NCBI GenBank assembly: GCA_017454525.1
Contig: JAFTCT010000104.1
Coordinates: forward strand, 1 to 50,306
DNA length: 50,306 bases
DNA from: Clostridia bacterium
GTDB lineage: Bacteria; Bacillota; Clostridia; Oscillospirales; CAG-272
Direction of reading: 5' to 3'
The position numbers and the translations under genes were made by a program. Below the pieces are notes generated by a model, which saw nothing but the letters and a program-made list of their open reading frames with translations, searched no databases and had not been told where the DNA came from. This document shows, in pieces, positions 41,464 to 50,170 of the stretch; the first letter of the stretch is position 1; each line of letters begins with the position of its first letter.

Positions 41464-43053
41464 TCACGAGCCCTCGCCGAAGAGGAGCGCCAGAACGTAC
41501 TCCGCGCCGAGACCGGCGACGCCGTCGGGATCGGAGAAAGCGGCGCCCGACGTGTCGAAACGGAAGAAGCCCGCGTTGTCGGCGCTGACGTCGCAGTACA
41601 GCGAGGGGCTGCAGAGGCGGACGGGATAGCGCGCATACCATGCGGGGAAAAACTGCGCCGTATACAGATCCGCCAGACGGAAGGCGTCGCAGTCCTCGCT
41701 TGTTCCGATCGCGGAGAGCTGGACGCCGCCTCCTCGAAGCCCTTCGCGGCTGTCGCCGACCGTGCTGTGGAGGATCACGGCGCTGCCGTCCGGGCAAAGT
41801 CCCAGACAGATGTACACGTGTCCCTTGATACTGACGATATCGCCGGGGCGCAGCGCGTCTTTGTAATTCTCAGGGGTCAGAGCGGTCGAAAAAGTGCCCA
41901 GACCCTGTTCCGACAACCGTTTCGCATAGGCGGTGGAGGGGGAGATGTATCCCTCTTCGCCGCTTTTCTCGTGCAGCGTGTTGTAGAGCGCCCAGGAGAG
42001 GAAGCCCGAGCAGTCGAGCCCCGCGTAGCCGTATTCGTTATACGCGCCGAAAGGATAGTAGCTGTGAGAGGCGTCGGCGTTCTTATACTCGTAACGCGCG
42101 TCGTTCTGACAGAAGAAATCGATCCAGGACTGCGCCAGTCCCGTACTGCAGGCGGCGCGCGCGGGACCGGCGTCCTGCCAGTCCCAGCCGCCGCCGTAAA
42201 CGTACAGTACGGCGCCTGCCGGCATGAGCGCGGTCCGCAGGAAGTTGGTCAGCGTTCTGACGCCCGGCATCCCGCCGACAGGCGGGATATAGACCGCCGG
42301 CGCGTCGGTAAGATAGCCGCAGGAGGCGTTTTCGGGCAGATAGAGCGCGTCACCGTCGCGGGGGGAGGAGCATTCCACGGCGGCGCCGCCCGGTTGAGAA
42401 ACGATCCTGTACAGCGTTTTGCCGTCGATCGGCGGGCGCCGTCCGCCGACGGTGAGCGTGCAGTTCTCTCCTTCGCAGACGCCGATAAAGGAGGCGGATG
42501 AAACGGGATTCAGGGCGGTTACAACGCCGTCCCCGATATAAAGATCGTAAATTTTTCCTTCCTCAAGGAGATTCTGAAGGGCGTAGGTCGGTCTGCCCGC
42601 GGCGTCGGCGGTGCGCGCAAGCGCCAGACGGCGTTCGGTACCTTCCGAAAAGAAGCGGTAGAGAAAGTCGTCCTTGTGCGCGCCGTCGACCCCCTCCTCG
42701 CCGTAGCGGTCTACGCCGAGATATACGGCGGTCACGGGCTTTTCACCGGGTTGCGTGAGCGTTTCCGTCGGCTCCGCCGACGTTGCAGAGGGCGACGGGA
42801 CGCTCGCCGTTCCGGTCGGGACCGGAACGTCTGTCGGCTCTTCCGGCGTCTGAGAGGGCGCGTCGGATGAGGACGGGACGGGAACGGACGTCGGAACGGC
42901 AAAAGAGGAAGTTCCCGCCGTTTGCCCGGAGGGAGAAGAGGCGTCCGGAAGGGAAGAGGACGCCGTCTCGCCGGAGGGCGTACGCGCGCAGGAAACGGCG
43001 GTGAGGATCAGCGCCGCGGTCAGGAGCAATAGGATCATTTTACACACTTTCAT
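41464..43053 (-). CDS. NlpC/P60-type cell-wall hydrolase lipoprotein
   Basis: 529 residues. The signal ends LTAVSC (Cys22), a slightly off-consensus lipobox. A Ser/Pro/Thr-rich stalk runs to about 105. The middle (about 108-330) is probably a beta-rich region with SH3-like elements; it contains YVYGGGWDWQD (about 284-294), similar to the motif before NlpC/P60 domains. The catalytic Cys348 is in YAGLDCSGFLSWALYN, His412 is in LRPGDIVSIKGHVYI, and His429 may be the third residue. Such enzymes cut D-Glu-meso-DAP or related bonds in peptidoglycan. The ATG follows AAAGGAAAAACCAT. The gene starts 21 bp after recG and shares its transcript. Confidence 0.85.
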   Translation of the reverse strand: MKVCKMILLLLTAALILTAVSCARTPSGETASSSLPDASSPSGQTAGTSSFAVPTSVPVPSSSDAPSQTPEEPTDVPVPTGTASVPSPSATSAEPTETLTQPGEKPVTAVYLGVDRYGEEGVDGAHKDDFLYRFFSEGTERRLALARTADAAGRPTYALQNLLEEGKIYDLYIGDGVVTALNPVSSASFIGVCEGENCTLTVGGRRPPIDGKTLYRIVSQPGGAAVECSSPRDGDALYLPENASCGYLTDAPAVYIPPVGGMPGVRTLTNFLRTALMPAGAVLYVYGGGWDWQDAGPARAACSTGLAQSWIDFFCQNDARYEYKNADASHSYYPFGAYNEYGYAGLDCSGFLSWALYNTLHEKSGEEGYISPSTAYAKRLSEQGLGTFSTALTPENYKDALRPGDIVSIKGHVYICLGLCPDGSAVILHSTVGDSREGLRGGGVQLSAIGTSEDCDAFRLADLYTAQFFPAWYARYPVRLCSPSLYCDVSADNAGFFRFDTSGAAFSDPDGVAGLGAEYVLALLFGEGS

Positions 43054-43074
43054 ATGGTTTTTCCTTTTTATAGT

Positions 43075-45222
43075 TCAGTTCATCGTGTTTTTTGTGATCG
43101 AGAAGAGCTTCATCATCCGCGCGTCGGTCGCGGGATGATCCTTGAGATCGGGATCCTGTTCAAGGAGCGCCTTTGCGGCTCTGACCGCCTGATCGGGCAT
43201 CGCTGAGTCGGTACAGAACGAAGCGATCCGGAAGGAGAATTCGCCGCTCTGGCGCGTCTGCCCGCCTGACGCCGTCGGGAAAAAGTCGCCCGGTCCGCGC
43301 AGTTTTAAGTCCTCGTTTGCGATCTCCAGTCCCTTTTCGGTCATGCAGATCGTCTTCAGGCGACGGGCGGCGGGCGAGTCGGGGGAGGCGTCGGAGACCA
43401 GTACGCAGTAGGACTGCGCGCTGCCTCTGCCGACGCGGCCGCGCAGCTGGTGGAGCTGCGCGAGTCCGAAGCGCTCGGCGTTTTCAACGACCATCAGCGT
43501 GGCGTTCGGGACGTTGACGCCGACTTCGATCACCGTCGTGGAAACGAGGATCTGTATCTCTCCCGCGGCGAACGCCTTCATGACGGCGTCCTTATCCTTT
43601 GCCTTCATCTTTCCGTGGACGAATCCGACGCGCAGGTCGGGCAGGGCCTTCTGAAGTTCTTCTGAAAAATTGACCGCCGCTTTCATCGGAATGGGAGAAA
43701 GCGCCTTATCGCCGGGCACGAAAGAGAGCGGGACGACGTTGTCGTTCTGCGGGTCGCCGTCATCCTCCTCTTCGCTGACCGCCGGGCAGACGACGTAGGT
43801 CTGGTGACCCTCCGACGCCTGCTTCCTCATGAAGGCGGTCAGACGGTCGGCGTATCCGCTGTCGACCGTATAGGTCTTCACGCTCCGTCTGCCGGGCGGC
43901 AGTTCGTCTATATAGGAGATATCGAGCCCGTTATAGAGGATCAGCGCAAGGGTGCGCGGGATCGGCGTGGCGGTCATGACGAGGGTGTGGACCTCCTCGC
44001 CCTTGCCCGAAAGAGCGGAGCGCTGATTGACGCCGAAGCGGTGCTGCTCGTCTGCGATGACCAGGGCGAGATCGTCAAAGACGGTGTCCTCGGTCAGAAG
44101 CGCGTGGGTGCCGATCACGAGATCGACCCCGTGCCCGGCAAGAGCGGCGCGCACCTTCTTTTTTTCGGAGGCGGAGAGCGCCCCCGTGAGCAGTGCGGTC
44201 TTATATCCGCGCTTCTCAAAGAGCGGCGCGAGCGCGGAAAAGTGCTGATTGGCGAGTATTTCGGTCGGGACCATCAGCGCCGCCTGCTTTCCGTTCTGCA
44301 GGGCGATCTCGATCGCGCCCGCGGCGCATACCGTTTTGCCCGAGCCGACGTCGCCGCAGATCAGCCGCGTCATCGGACGGGCACCGGTCATATCGTGATA
44401 GATCTCGCGCAGCGTTTTTTTCTGGGCGCCGGTCAGTTCATAGGGAAGAAGCGCGATAAAGGGCTTCAGATCGGCCTTGCCCAGGACCGCTTCGGGCGGG
44501 AGGGGGGCTCTTTTTTCGCTCTTTTGCATCCCGAGCGAAAAGAGGAAGAGTTCTTCGAAGATGAAGCGTCTGCGGGCGCCGTCGATATCCTTGTAGGTCT
44601 GCGGAAAATGAATGCCGCGCAGCGCGTCGGCAAAGCCCTCGAGACGGTACTCCCTCAGAACGGATCCGGGCAGGGGATCACAGAGCAGATCGGCGTAGCT
44701 GAGCGCCTCCGCGACGGTCTGGGAAATGAATTTCTGCGACAGACCCTTCGTCGTGGGGTAGACGGTACGGAATTCCGGCAGCACCCTGCCTTCGCCCGAG
44801 AGTTCATAATCGGGGGAGGTCAGCGTGAAGCGCCCGCCGTTCTTTTCCACTCTCCCCCAGAACCGGAAAACGGCGCCGGGAAGGAAGACGTCCTTGAGAT
44901 AGGGCTGATTGAAGAAGGTGATCACGCACTTTCCGCTGTCGTCGAACGCCGTGAAGCGCGTCATGATCCTGCTCCCCTTGAGGCGCACCGAAGTCGGGAC
45001 GGAGCCGACGGTCAGAAGCGTGGCGCAGCTCATGGGCATCATCGACGCTTCGCCGAGCAGACAGATATCCCCGCGGTTCTGATAGCCGCGCGGGAAATGG
45101 TAGAGAAGATCCCCGACGGTCTTCACGCCGAGACTTGAAAACTGCTGCGCTTTGACCTTTCCGATCCCCGGCAGAACGGTGAGCGGCTGTGAAATATAAT
45201 TCTCTTTCGTGAAGATCGCCAT
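43075..45222 (-). CDS. recG: ATP-dependent DNA helicase RecG
   Basis: Branch-migrating helicase that remodels stalled forks and Holliday junctions. 715 residues from the ATG at 45222, which follows GAGAGGAGCTTCCG; nine more codons are open upstream but lack a site. The N-terminal wedge/OB domain (VGDLLYHFPRGYQNRGD) precedes the helicase core: Walker A GDVGSGKT, DEAH-like ADEQHRFG, ATPIPRTLAL and the motif VI region HQLRGRVGRG. Length is normal for RecG (about 680-700). The following lipoprotein gene is 21 bp away, an unexpected operon mate. Confidence 0.96.
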   Translation of the reverse strand: MAIFTKENYISQPLTVLPGIGKVKAQQFSSLGVKTVGDLLYHFPRGYQNRGDICLLGEASMMPMSCATLLTVGSVPTSVRLKGSRIMTRFTAFDDSGKCVITFFNQPYLKDVFLPGAVFRFWGRVEKNGGRFTLTSPDYELSGEGRVLPEFRTVYPTTKGLSQKFISQTVAEALSYADLLCDPLPGSVLREYRLEGFADALRGIHFPQTYKDIDGARRRFIFEELFLFSLGMQKSEKRAPLPPEAVLGKADLKPFIALLPYELTGAQKKTLREIYHDMTGARPMTRLICGDVGSGKTVCAAGAIEIALQNGKQAALMVPTEILANQHFSALAPLFEKRGYKTALLTGALSASEKKKVRAALAGHGVDLVIGTHALLTEDTVFDDLALVIADEQHRFGVNQRSALSGKGEEVHTLVMTATPIPRTLALILYNGLDISYIDELPPGRRSVKTYTVDSGYADRLTAFMRKQASEGHQTYVVCPAVSEEEDDGDPQNDNVVPLSFVPGDKALSPIPMKAAVNFSEELQKALPDLRVGFVHGKMKAKDKDAVMKAFAAGEIQILVSTTVIEVGVNVPNATLMVVENAERFGLAQLHQLRGRVGRGSAQSYCVLVSDASPDSPAARRLKTICMTEKGLEIANEDLKLRGPGDFFPTASGGQTRQSGEFSFRIASFCTDSAMPDQAVRAAKALLEQDPDLKDHPATDARMMKLFSITKNTMN

Positions 45223-45255
45223 CGGAAGCTCCTCTCTTCTGTAATTCATATATGC

Positions 45256-45284
45256 ATCATATCATATTTTGAGAAGTTTTTCAA
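45256..45284 (-). promoter_or_regulatory. Sigma-A promoter for recG
   Basis: On the minus strand TTGAAA (45279-45284), 17-bp spacer, TATGAT (45256-45261). It is divergent from, and only 8 bp away from, the -35 of the GH89 promoter. Confidence 0.7.
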
Positions 45285-45292
45285 GAAGGTAC

Positions 45293-45321
45293 TTGTTCTT
45301 TTATGCAAATTATGGTACAAT
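45293..45321 (+). promoter_or_regulatory. Sigma-A promoter for the second GH89 gene
   Basis: TTGTTC (45293-45298), 17-bp spacer, TACAAT (45316-45321). A 7-bp hairpin (CGCCGGC-GGA-GCCGGCG, 45336-45352) lies in the leader. None of the TTTTGCCCGGAGCAAAA boxes of the other GH89 gene are present. Confidence 0.65.
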
Positions 45322-45367
45322 AACGCATAAAGTGACGCCGGCGGAGCCGGCGGTTCGGAGGATTATC

Positions 45368-48300
45368 ATGGCGGAATTACGGAATGTTGCAAGAAACAAG
45401 AGGATCAACGCGCTCGGATCGAACGTCAGCGCGATCACCGACGGCATATCCGACCGGAACGTTCACTGGGACGGCGGGCCCGCGCCCGCTTCGGCGACCG
45501 TCGACCTCGGCGCGATCTATATCGTCTCGTCGGCGAAGCTGGTGACGTATTACGGCGATGAGCGCGCCTATCAGTTCGAGGTCTACGCCGGATGCAAAAG
45601 CGGGCGTATGGCGAAGGTCTACGAGCAGAAGGAGGACGTCGAGGCGACCGCCGACGGCTATTCCTTCTCCTTTGAGCCGGTCGCGGCGCGTTACGTGAAG
45701 GTCGTGATGACCCACAACACCGCCAATCCCTCGGTACATATCGCGGAACTCGAAGTGTACGGCGAATTCCTGCGCGACGCGGCGGAGGACGAAACGGTAA
45801 AGGAGTATACGGACCGCGAGAACATCGCCTATATGAAGCCGACGCGCGCGAACATCAACGACGCCTTCTCGTCGCTCGTGACCGACGGCGACCCCGAGAG
45901 CTGCTGGCTGGGCGAACTCTATCCGCGGTTCGTGGACGTTGACCTCGAGGAGAACTATTTCCTTGACCGCGTGGCGCTGGTCGCACCGGCGTTCGCAGAA
46001 TTTGAATACGCCGTCTATCATTCGCTTGACGGCGTGAATTTCGAGAAGAGCGGACGCGTGAAGACGAAGCCGACGAGAAGAACGGTGACGCTGGAAATGA
46101 ACGGCGTGAAGGCGCGGGTGATCCGCGTGATGACGGTCGGCACCTCCCAGGGAGCGTGCGGCGCTTCCGCGCTCTGTCAGGTCAAGGCGTACGGAAAGAA
46201 AGCCGGCGGAAAGATCGTCAGAACGAGAAAGACCATAGAATTCACGACTTATGACGCGTGGCTTGCCCGCCGCGAGGGCGTCGACCTTACGGCGCTCAAA
46301 GACAAAAAAGGGAACTATAAGATCACCGACACCTATACCGCCGCCGACACCGTGAAGGCGCTGGAGGGGCTGATCACCCGCGTTCTGGGAAAGAAGTATA
46401 TCAAGTGGTTCGTTTTCGATATCGACCGCGCGGCGAAGGAGAACTATTACGAGCTGTCCGAAAAGGACGGGAAGATCGTGATCAGGGCGGATTGCGGCGT
46501 TTCGGCGGCGACGGGACTCAATCATTACCTCAAATACTTCTGCCGCGTGCAGGTCACGCAGCAGACCAAACAGGTGAAGATGCCCGAGCGCGCGCCGCAC
46601 GTTGCCGAAAAAATCTTTTGCCGGGCGAACTACCCCGTGCGTTACGCTTACAACTACTGTACGCTCTCCTATACGATGCCCTATTTCGGATATGAGAAAT
46701 GGCAGAGAGAACTCGACTGGCTGATGCTTTCGGGCGTGAACCTGATCCTGGATCTGACCGGCACCGAGGCACTCTGGGTCTCCTATCTGCAGAAACTCGG
46801 CTATACCGCCGACGAAGCGAAGGACTACGTTTGCGGCTACACCTATAAGGCGTGGTGGCTGATGGGCAACCTCGAGGGCTACGGAGGCCCCGTCGCCGAC
46901 GCGTGGGTCAGGGATATGCTCGAAATGGCGCGCGTAAATCAGCGCTATATGACGGTGATGGGCGCGCAGCCGGCGCTGCAGACCTTTGTCGGCGCGATGC
47001 CCGAGACCTTCGCGGAAAAAGCGAACGCGCATCTGAAGAGCAGGGGCTATCCCGACGTCGGACCGTTCATGGCGCCGCAGGGGCTCTGGGCGGGCGGCTT
47101 TATCCGTCCCAACGTTCTGAAAACGACGTATAAAGGATACTCCTATCTCGCGAAACTCTTTTACGATACGCAGGACGAGATCTACGGACAGGTCTCCGAT
47201 TACTATTGCGGCGACGTCTGCCACGAGGGCGGCATCGTCCCCGCGGATCTCTCCAAGCCCGAGATGTCGGCAAAGATCCTCTTTGAGCTTCTGAGAGCCG
47301 ACAAAAACGCCGTCTGGATGCTGCAGGGCTGGTGGTCCAACCCGATGAAGGAAGTGCTCGACGGCTTCGGCGACAGGAAGGAGGACCATATCATCATTCT
47401 CGACCTCGCCGCGCTCGCCAACCCCAAATGGACCGACAGGAAGACCTGGGACGGCGTTGAGTTCGGCGGCACGCCCTGGATCTACTGTTCGCTCTCCAAC
47501 TACGGCGGCAGGACGGGTATGCACGGAAAACTGAGGAAGATGGCGGAACTGATGACCGCCGCGCGCAAGGAAGCGCGGTACATGAAGGGCATCGGCATCA
47601 CGCCCGAGGGCACGAACGACAACCCCGTGGCGTACGACCTCTTCTGGGAAATGGCGTGGAGGAGCGAGGCGCCCGACATCGGTCTGTGGCTCTATGAGTA
47701 TATCGCACGCCGCTACGGTTCCTGCACGAAGAAGGACTTTGAGGCGTGGAAGATCTTCGAGAAAACAGTCTACGGCGCCGACACCTACGACGGCACGACC
47801 AAGAACAACGTCGTAAACGAGAACGCCTGCCTGCGCATGGGCTACTGCGAGGGCGGCTACTTCAAGATCAGATACGACCGCGACCTCTTTGAAAAGGGCG
47901 TTTACGCCTTTATGGAGAATTACGGGGCGCACAAGGACCGGCAAGGGTATATTTACGATACGGTCGACTTGCTGCGTATGACGCTGACGGTCGCCTGCGA
48001 CGACTATTTCGAGGTCCTCAAGCGTTCGCGCGCGGTGCGCGACAGAAAGACCTTTGCCGAGTATTCGGCGAAGTATCTCAAGGCGATGAAACTCATCACC
48101 GAACTCTGCACCTACAATGAGGACGAACTGCTCGGCAACTGGATCGGGCGGGGCATCGACATCACTACCGACGACCGCACCGGCGAATACGCCGGCTTTG
48201 ACCGCGATATGATGACGCTTGACGCCAAGATCCTTCTGACCTCCTGGGCGTCCTCGCCGATCACGAACTACGCCGCAAGGCAGTTCGACGGCGTGATGGA

Positions 48301-48640
48301 GGACTACTTCTACAGAATGTGGAAGAAACTCCTGCGGCGCGTGAACGAGGCGCTCGAGTCAAAAAAGCCCGCGCCGGAGAAACTGGGCGCCGAGTGCTTC
48401 AGGATCGGCTGGGATTTCGTTCTGTCCGAGAAGGAGTATCGCCGCCGCGCGGCGTCGCCCGAGGGGGAAGGGCAGGACAGAGGCTTGCAGCGCATCTGGA
48501 AGGACGTGCAGAAGCACATGGGCAACCGGGACGCGATTGGCAAGGCGATCGCCCGTCTCGACAGACAGATAGAAAAAGCGAAGATCAAAGCGGCGGAAGC
48601 CGAGGTTTCCGAGAGCATCGCCGCGACGATCGAACACTGA
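45368..48640 (+). CDS. GH89 alpha-N-acetylglucosaminidase without signal peptide
   Basis: 1090 residues. The ATG at 45368 follows TTCGGAGGATTATC; the open frame upstream overlaps the promoter and contains no signal sequence either. Domains: two F5/8C discoidin-like units (about 1-135 and 145-276) and GH89 (about 285-1060), then a short charged helix. The proposed catalytic acids are Glu620 (CHEGG) and Glu747 (PEGTNDNPV), matching Glu633 and Glu761 of the secreted homologue. Many core segments are the same, such as YAYNYCTLSYTMP and YKAWWLMGNLEGYGG. It lacks the third discoidin, Ig-like and dockerin parts. A cytosolic enzyme might act on imported alpha-GlcNAc oligosaccharides, but sugar-binding discoidin units in the cytosol are odd. 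It is followed 12 bp later by a membrane protein gene. Confidence 0.9.
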   Translation: MAELRNVARNKRINALGSNVSAITDGISDRNVHWDGGPAPASATVDLGAIYIVSSAKLVTYYGDERAYQFEVYAGCKSGRMAKVYEQKEDVEATADGYSFSFEPVAARYVKVVMTHNTANPSVHIAELEVYGEFLRDAAEDETVKEYTDRENIAYMKPTRANINDAFSSLVTDGDPESCWLGELYPRFVDVDLEENYFLDRVALVAPAFAEFEYAVYHSLDGVNFEKSGRVKTKPTRRTVTLEMNGVKARVIRVMTVGTSQGACGASALCQVKAYGKKAGGKIVRTRKTIEFTTYDAWLARREGVDLTALKDKKGNYKITDTYTAADTVKALEGLITRVLGKKYIKWFVFDIDRAAKENYYELSEKDGKIVIRADCGVSAATGLNHYLKYFCRVQVTQQTKQVKMPERAPHVAEKIFCRANYPVRYAYNYCTLSYTMPYFGYEKWQRELDWLMLSGVNLILDLTGTEALWVSYLQKLGYTADEAKDYVCGYTYKAWWLMGNLEGYGGPVADAWVRDMLEMARVNQRYMTVMGAQPALQTFVGAMPETFAEKANAHLKSRGYPDVGPFMAPQGLWAGGFIRPNVLKTTYKGYSYLAKLFYDTQDEIYGQVSDYYCGDVCHEGGIVPADLSKPEMSAKILFELLRADKNAVWMLQGWWSNPMKEVLDGFGDRKEDHIIILDLAALANPKWTDRKTWDGVEFGGTPWIYCSLSNYGGRTGMHGKLRKMAELMTAARKEARYMKGIGITPEGTNDNPVAYDLFWEMAWRSEAPDIGLWLYEYIARRYGSCTKKDFEAWKIFEKTVYGADTYDGTTKNNVVNENACLRMGYCEGGYFKIRYDRDLFEKGVYAFMENYGAHKDRQGYIYDTVDLLRMTLTVACDDYFEVLKRSRAVRDRKTFAEYSAKYLKAMKLITELCTYNEDELLGNWIGRGIDITTDDRTGEYAGFDRDMMTLDAKILLTSWASSPITNYAARQFDGVMEDYFYRMWKKLLRRVNEALESKKPAPEKLGAECFRIGWDFVLSEKEYRRRAASPEGEGQDRGLQRIWKDVQKHMGNRDAIGKAIARLDRQIEKAKIKAAEAEVSESIAATIEH

Positions 48641-48652
48641 AAGGAGAACCGC

Positions 48653-49630
48653 ATGGATAATTTCACGATCTACAAGAAAACGCTCTGCTTTTCTGTCAGA
48701 AAACTGTTCTTCGACCTATTGATGATGGTGCTGATCGCGGTGTTCTGCGTCGGCGGCTTCCTCATCGCCGACAAAACCTGGGACAGAGGATTGATCGGGC
48801 TCGGCGCGGGACTGGTCATCGGCGCGATCATCGCGGGGATTCTGACGCATTTCATGGGCTATATCTACAAAGCGGCGCAGATCGCCATGATGACGCGCGC
48901 CGTATCGGAGGGGGATCTGCCCGACGACGTTTACGCGGAGGGAAAGAAAGCCGTCAAGGAACGCTTTCTGACCGTTGCGGTGTTCTTTGCCGTGACCTCG
49001 GCGATCAAGGGCATCTTCAATCAGATCGGCAGAGGGATCACGGCGCTGGGCGGCGCCGTCGGCGGCGATACCGGACGCGGGATCGGATCAGCGATCTCGA
49101 CGGCGATCCAGATCGTCGTCTCCTATCTCTGCGACTGCTGTCTCGGCTGGGTCTTCTACCGCAAGGATAAGGGATCCGTCCGCGCGACCCTCGAGGGCGC
49201 GGTGCTCTTCTTCAGGCATGGTAAGACGCTGATCAGGAACGTCGGAAGGATCTTCGGGATCGGTCTTCTCTCCCTTCTTGTGATCGGCGGCGCCTTCTTC
49301 GGACTGTCCTACTTCATTTTCACCTTCTTCGGCGGCGCCTTTACGGAACTGGGCATAACGGTCCTTGAAACGGGCGCGCGTCTTGATATGAATATTCCCG
49401 CGTGGGCGGGCGAGGCGAACAACCTGATGCTGATCGTCGCCGGGATCGTCGGATTCACCGTCTGGAGTTTCATCCATTCGAATTTCATCCGTCCCTTCAT
49501 CCTGACGGGCGTTCTGCGCAACTATATCGCCTCGGGCATGAACGACGTCCCGACCGAGGACTCCTTCAGGATCCTTGACGGCAAATCCTCGAAATTCGCC
49601 AAACTTCACGCCGAAGCGGAAAAAGCCTGA
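48653..49630 (+). CDS. Multi-pass membrane protein of unknown function
   Basis: 325 residues, second gene of the GH89 unit (gap 12 bp, ATG after AAAGGAGAACCGC). About six hydrophobic stretches are visible, at roughly 20-38, 45-70, 105-122, 155-172, 198-228 and 260-285. A Gly-rich loop (GRGITALGGAVGGDTGRGIG, about 128-147) lies between the third and fourth. I do not recognise the family; no transporter or permease motif stands out. Short spacing suggests a role tied to the GH89 enzyme, for example sugar or enzyme passage, but nothing in the sequence proves it. A terminator follows. Confidence 0.7.
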   Translation: MDNFTIYKKTLCFSVRKLFFDLLMMVLIAVFCVGGFLIADKTWDRGLIGLGAGLVIGAIIAGILTHFMGYIYKAAQIAMMTRAVSEGDLPDDVYAEGKKAVKERFLTVAVFFAVTSAIKGIFNQIGRGITALGGAVGGDTGRGIGSAISTAIQIVVSYLCDCCLGWVFYRKDKGSVRATLEGAVLFFRHGKTLIRNVGRIFGIGLLSLLVIGGAFFGLSYFIFTFFGGAFTELGITVLETGARLDMNIPAWAGEANNLMLIVAGIVGFTVWSFIHSNFIRPFILTGVLRNYIASGMNDVPTEDSFRILDGKSSKFAKLHAEAEKA

Positions 49631-49642
49631 ACCGACCGGACA

Positions 49643-49686
49643 AAAAGCAGACTGACGGAAAAATCCTTCAGCCTGCTTTTTTTCAT
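49643..49686 (+). terminator. Terminator of the GH89-membrane protein unit
   Basis: AAAAAGCAG plus CTGA pairs with TCAG plus CTGCTTTTT, each arm with one unpaired base, followed by a run of seven T. It lies 13 bp past the stop. Confidence 0.75.
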
Positions 49687-49705
49687 AATTTCGATATTAT
49701 TGAAT

Positions 49706-49870
49706 TCACCCACCTATTCTTTTGTTTGACAATACCACGGCGGTTCCGGTGAGCAGAAGCAACGGAATCATGTATAACCACGCAGACTGACTGGCTTGGA
49801 TCAGCGCGACGTTCCCGGAAAAGAATGCAGATAGGTCGGTCGGCAGGAAAGAAAAGCCGAAACTGCGCGC
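49706..49870 (-). pseudogene. Relic of a membrane protein C-terminus
   Basis: On the minus strand one frame reads RSFGFSFLPTDLSAFFSGNV and ends with a clean membrane segment, YMIPLLLLTGTAVVLSNKRI, then GG and a stop at 49706. It opens just after a TAG at 49871-49873, with no start codon or ribosome binding site, so only about 54 codons of the 3' end remain. The hydrophobic pattern resembles the last helix of a permease subunit. It could be chance, since no homologue was searched. Confidence 0.3.
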
Positions 49871-49975
49871 CTACGTGACCGGCAGAGCGGAGGTCCTTAA
49901 ATAGGAGTTTTCCGATCTTTTGGGTCTTTCGGGAGAAGAACAGCACAAGTATTTTGACTGAACTTTCAAAACTGC

Positions 49976-50011
49976 AAAACCGGCAAACGGCTGAAACTGT
50001 TTGCCGGTTTT
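49976..50011. terminator. Hairpin with terminator-like flanks
   Basis: AAAACCGGCAAAC (49976-49988) pairs perfectly with GTTTGCCGGTTTT (49999-50011) over a 10-nt loop. A/T tracts are short on both sides. With the relic gene and the tandem repeats it is the only structure I see in the gene-free stretch 49687-50306. Confidence 0.5.
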
Positions 50012-50025
50012 GTATTCTGTCCGGA

Positions 50026-50170
50026 GGCGCATTCCGGGGCACGAGGTACGACCCGGAGGCGCTTTTGGGGATACAAGGTACGACCCGGGGGCGCTTTTTG
50101 AGATACAAAGTACGCCCGGGGGCGCTTTTCGAGATACAAAGTACGCCCGGGGGCGCTTTTCGAGAAAAGC
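50026..50170. repeat. 31-32 bp tandem repeats
   Basis: GGCGC starts units at 50026, 50058, 50090, 50121 and 50152, spaced 32, 32, 31 and 31 bp. The units share GGCGCTTTT, GAGATACAAAG and TACGCCCGGG; copies become more alike toward the right, where units 4 and 5 are nearly identical. They are contiguous with no spacers, so this is not CRISPR. The frames across it lack start sites and look noncoding. Confidence 0.75.

Noticed and set aside
45377..47944. 855-codon minus-strand frame
   Set aside because: Shadow of the second GH89 gene; its composition mirrors the sense codons and it matches no family I know.
50026..50170. CRISPR array
   Set aside because: Repeat units are contiguous with no unique spacers, and there are no cas genes in the window.
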